Shown one piece after another: positions 5,962 through 6,016 of a DNA stretch of 6,016 nucleotides; the stretch's first letter is position 1, and the number at the start of each line of letters is the position of its first letter. The notes beneath the pieces were generated by a model. The model ran no database searches and was not told the DNA's origin. It saw nothing but the letters and a program-made list of their open reading frames with translations. Source of the stretch: Deltaproteobacteria bacterium (lineage in GTDB: Bacteria; Desulfobacterota; Desulfobacteria; Desulfobacterales; UBA11574); the NCBI GenBank assembly GCA_019313505.1, contig JAFDBA010000145.1:1-6016 (forward strand), in the 5' to 3' direction. The position numbers and the translations under genes are program-made.

Positions 5962-6016
5962 CTATTTGCTTTCCACAATGAGCGTCACAGGGCCGTCATT
6001 GATCAAAGATACTTCC
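5962..6016 (-). CDS. dtd: D-aminoacyl-tRNA deacylase, C-terminal fragment (5' part outside window)
   Basis: Read on the minus strand, the right edge encodes 17 residues, EVSLINDGPVTLIVESK, followed by TAG (5964-5962). This matches the C terminus of Dtd, whose conserved NDGPVT contains the Gly-cisPro motif that screens out L-amino acids. Dtd hydrolyses D-aminoacyl-tRNAs (and Gly-tRNA-Ala), recycling tRNA in the cytoplasm. Only the last strand of the protein is visible, but the motif and its position immediately before the stop are characteristic. dacB starts 12 bases downstream on the same strand. Confidence 0.85.
   Translation of the reverse strand, partial: EVSLINDGPVTLIVESK

Noticed and set aside
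1..6016. Search for a new defence, mobile or other undescribed multi-gene system
   Set aside because: Each long frame belongs to a known housekeeping family. I saw no transposase, integrase, long terminal repeats, CRISPR-type repeats, tRNA or rRNA signature, or cluster of unknown genes.

Overview
The window is a compact housekeeping stretch of a bacterial chromosome with moderate to low GC. I read it as most likely a Desulfobacterales-type sulfate reducer or a relative (former Deltaproteobacteria). The basis is the overall protein character and the order leuB-asd-greA-rpoZ followed by a TtcA-family protein and folE2. This placement is an inference from recognition, not from a search.

Plus strand, 2-4699: the C-terminal tail of an unrecognised protein (2-103) is followed by leuB (3-isopropylmalate dehydrogenase type, 150-1226), asd (aspartate-semialdehyde dehydrogenase, 1268-2290), greA (transcript cleavage factor, 2296-2769), rpoZ (RNA polymerase omega, 2816-3022), a TtcA-family PP-loop/[4Fe-4S] tRNA thiolase (3126-3917) and folE2 (GTP cyclohydrolase IB, 3914-4699). 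The gaps between these genes range from a 4-base overlap to 103 bases, and I see no convincing terminator or internal promoter, so they may be read as one or a few operons. The leuB-asd gap consists almost entirely of a 7-base tandem repeat, GAATNNA. Two genes start at non-ATG codons with good ribosome binding sites: GTG for rpoZ and TTG for the TtcA-like gene. greA may also start at a TTG two codons inside the longest frame.

Minus strand, 6016-4696: the last 17 codons of dtd (D-aminoacyl-tRNA deacylase) are followed after 12 bases by a dacB-type peptidase of the PBP4 family with a clear signal peptide. The dacB stop codon overlaps the folE2 stop codon, so the two operons meet tail to tail with no intergenic space.

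Functionally, leuB serves leucine synthesis. asd feeds lysine/diaminopimelate, threonine and methionine. greA and rpoZ act on RNA polymerase. The TtcA-like protein and FolE2 touch tRNA modification and pterin supply. dtd and dacB both deal with D-amino acids. Every long open frame is explained by a known family, and I found no sign of a mobile element, CRISPR array, defence system, RNA gene or new multi-gene system. The points worth a second look are small: a cofactor-site variant in LeuB, the heptamer repeat, start-codon choices and gene couplings.
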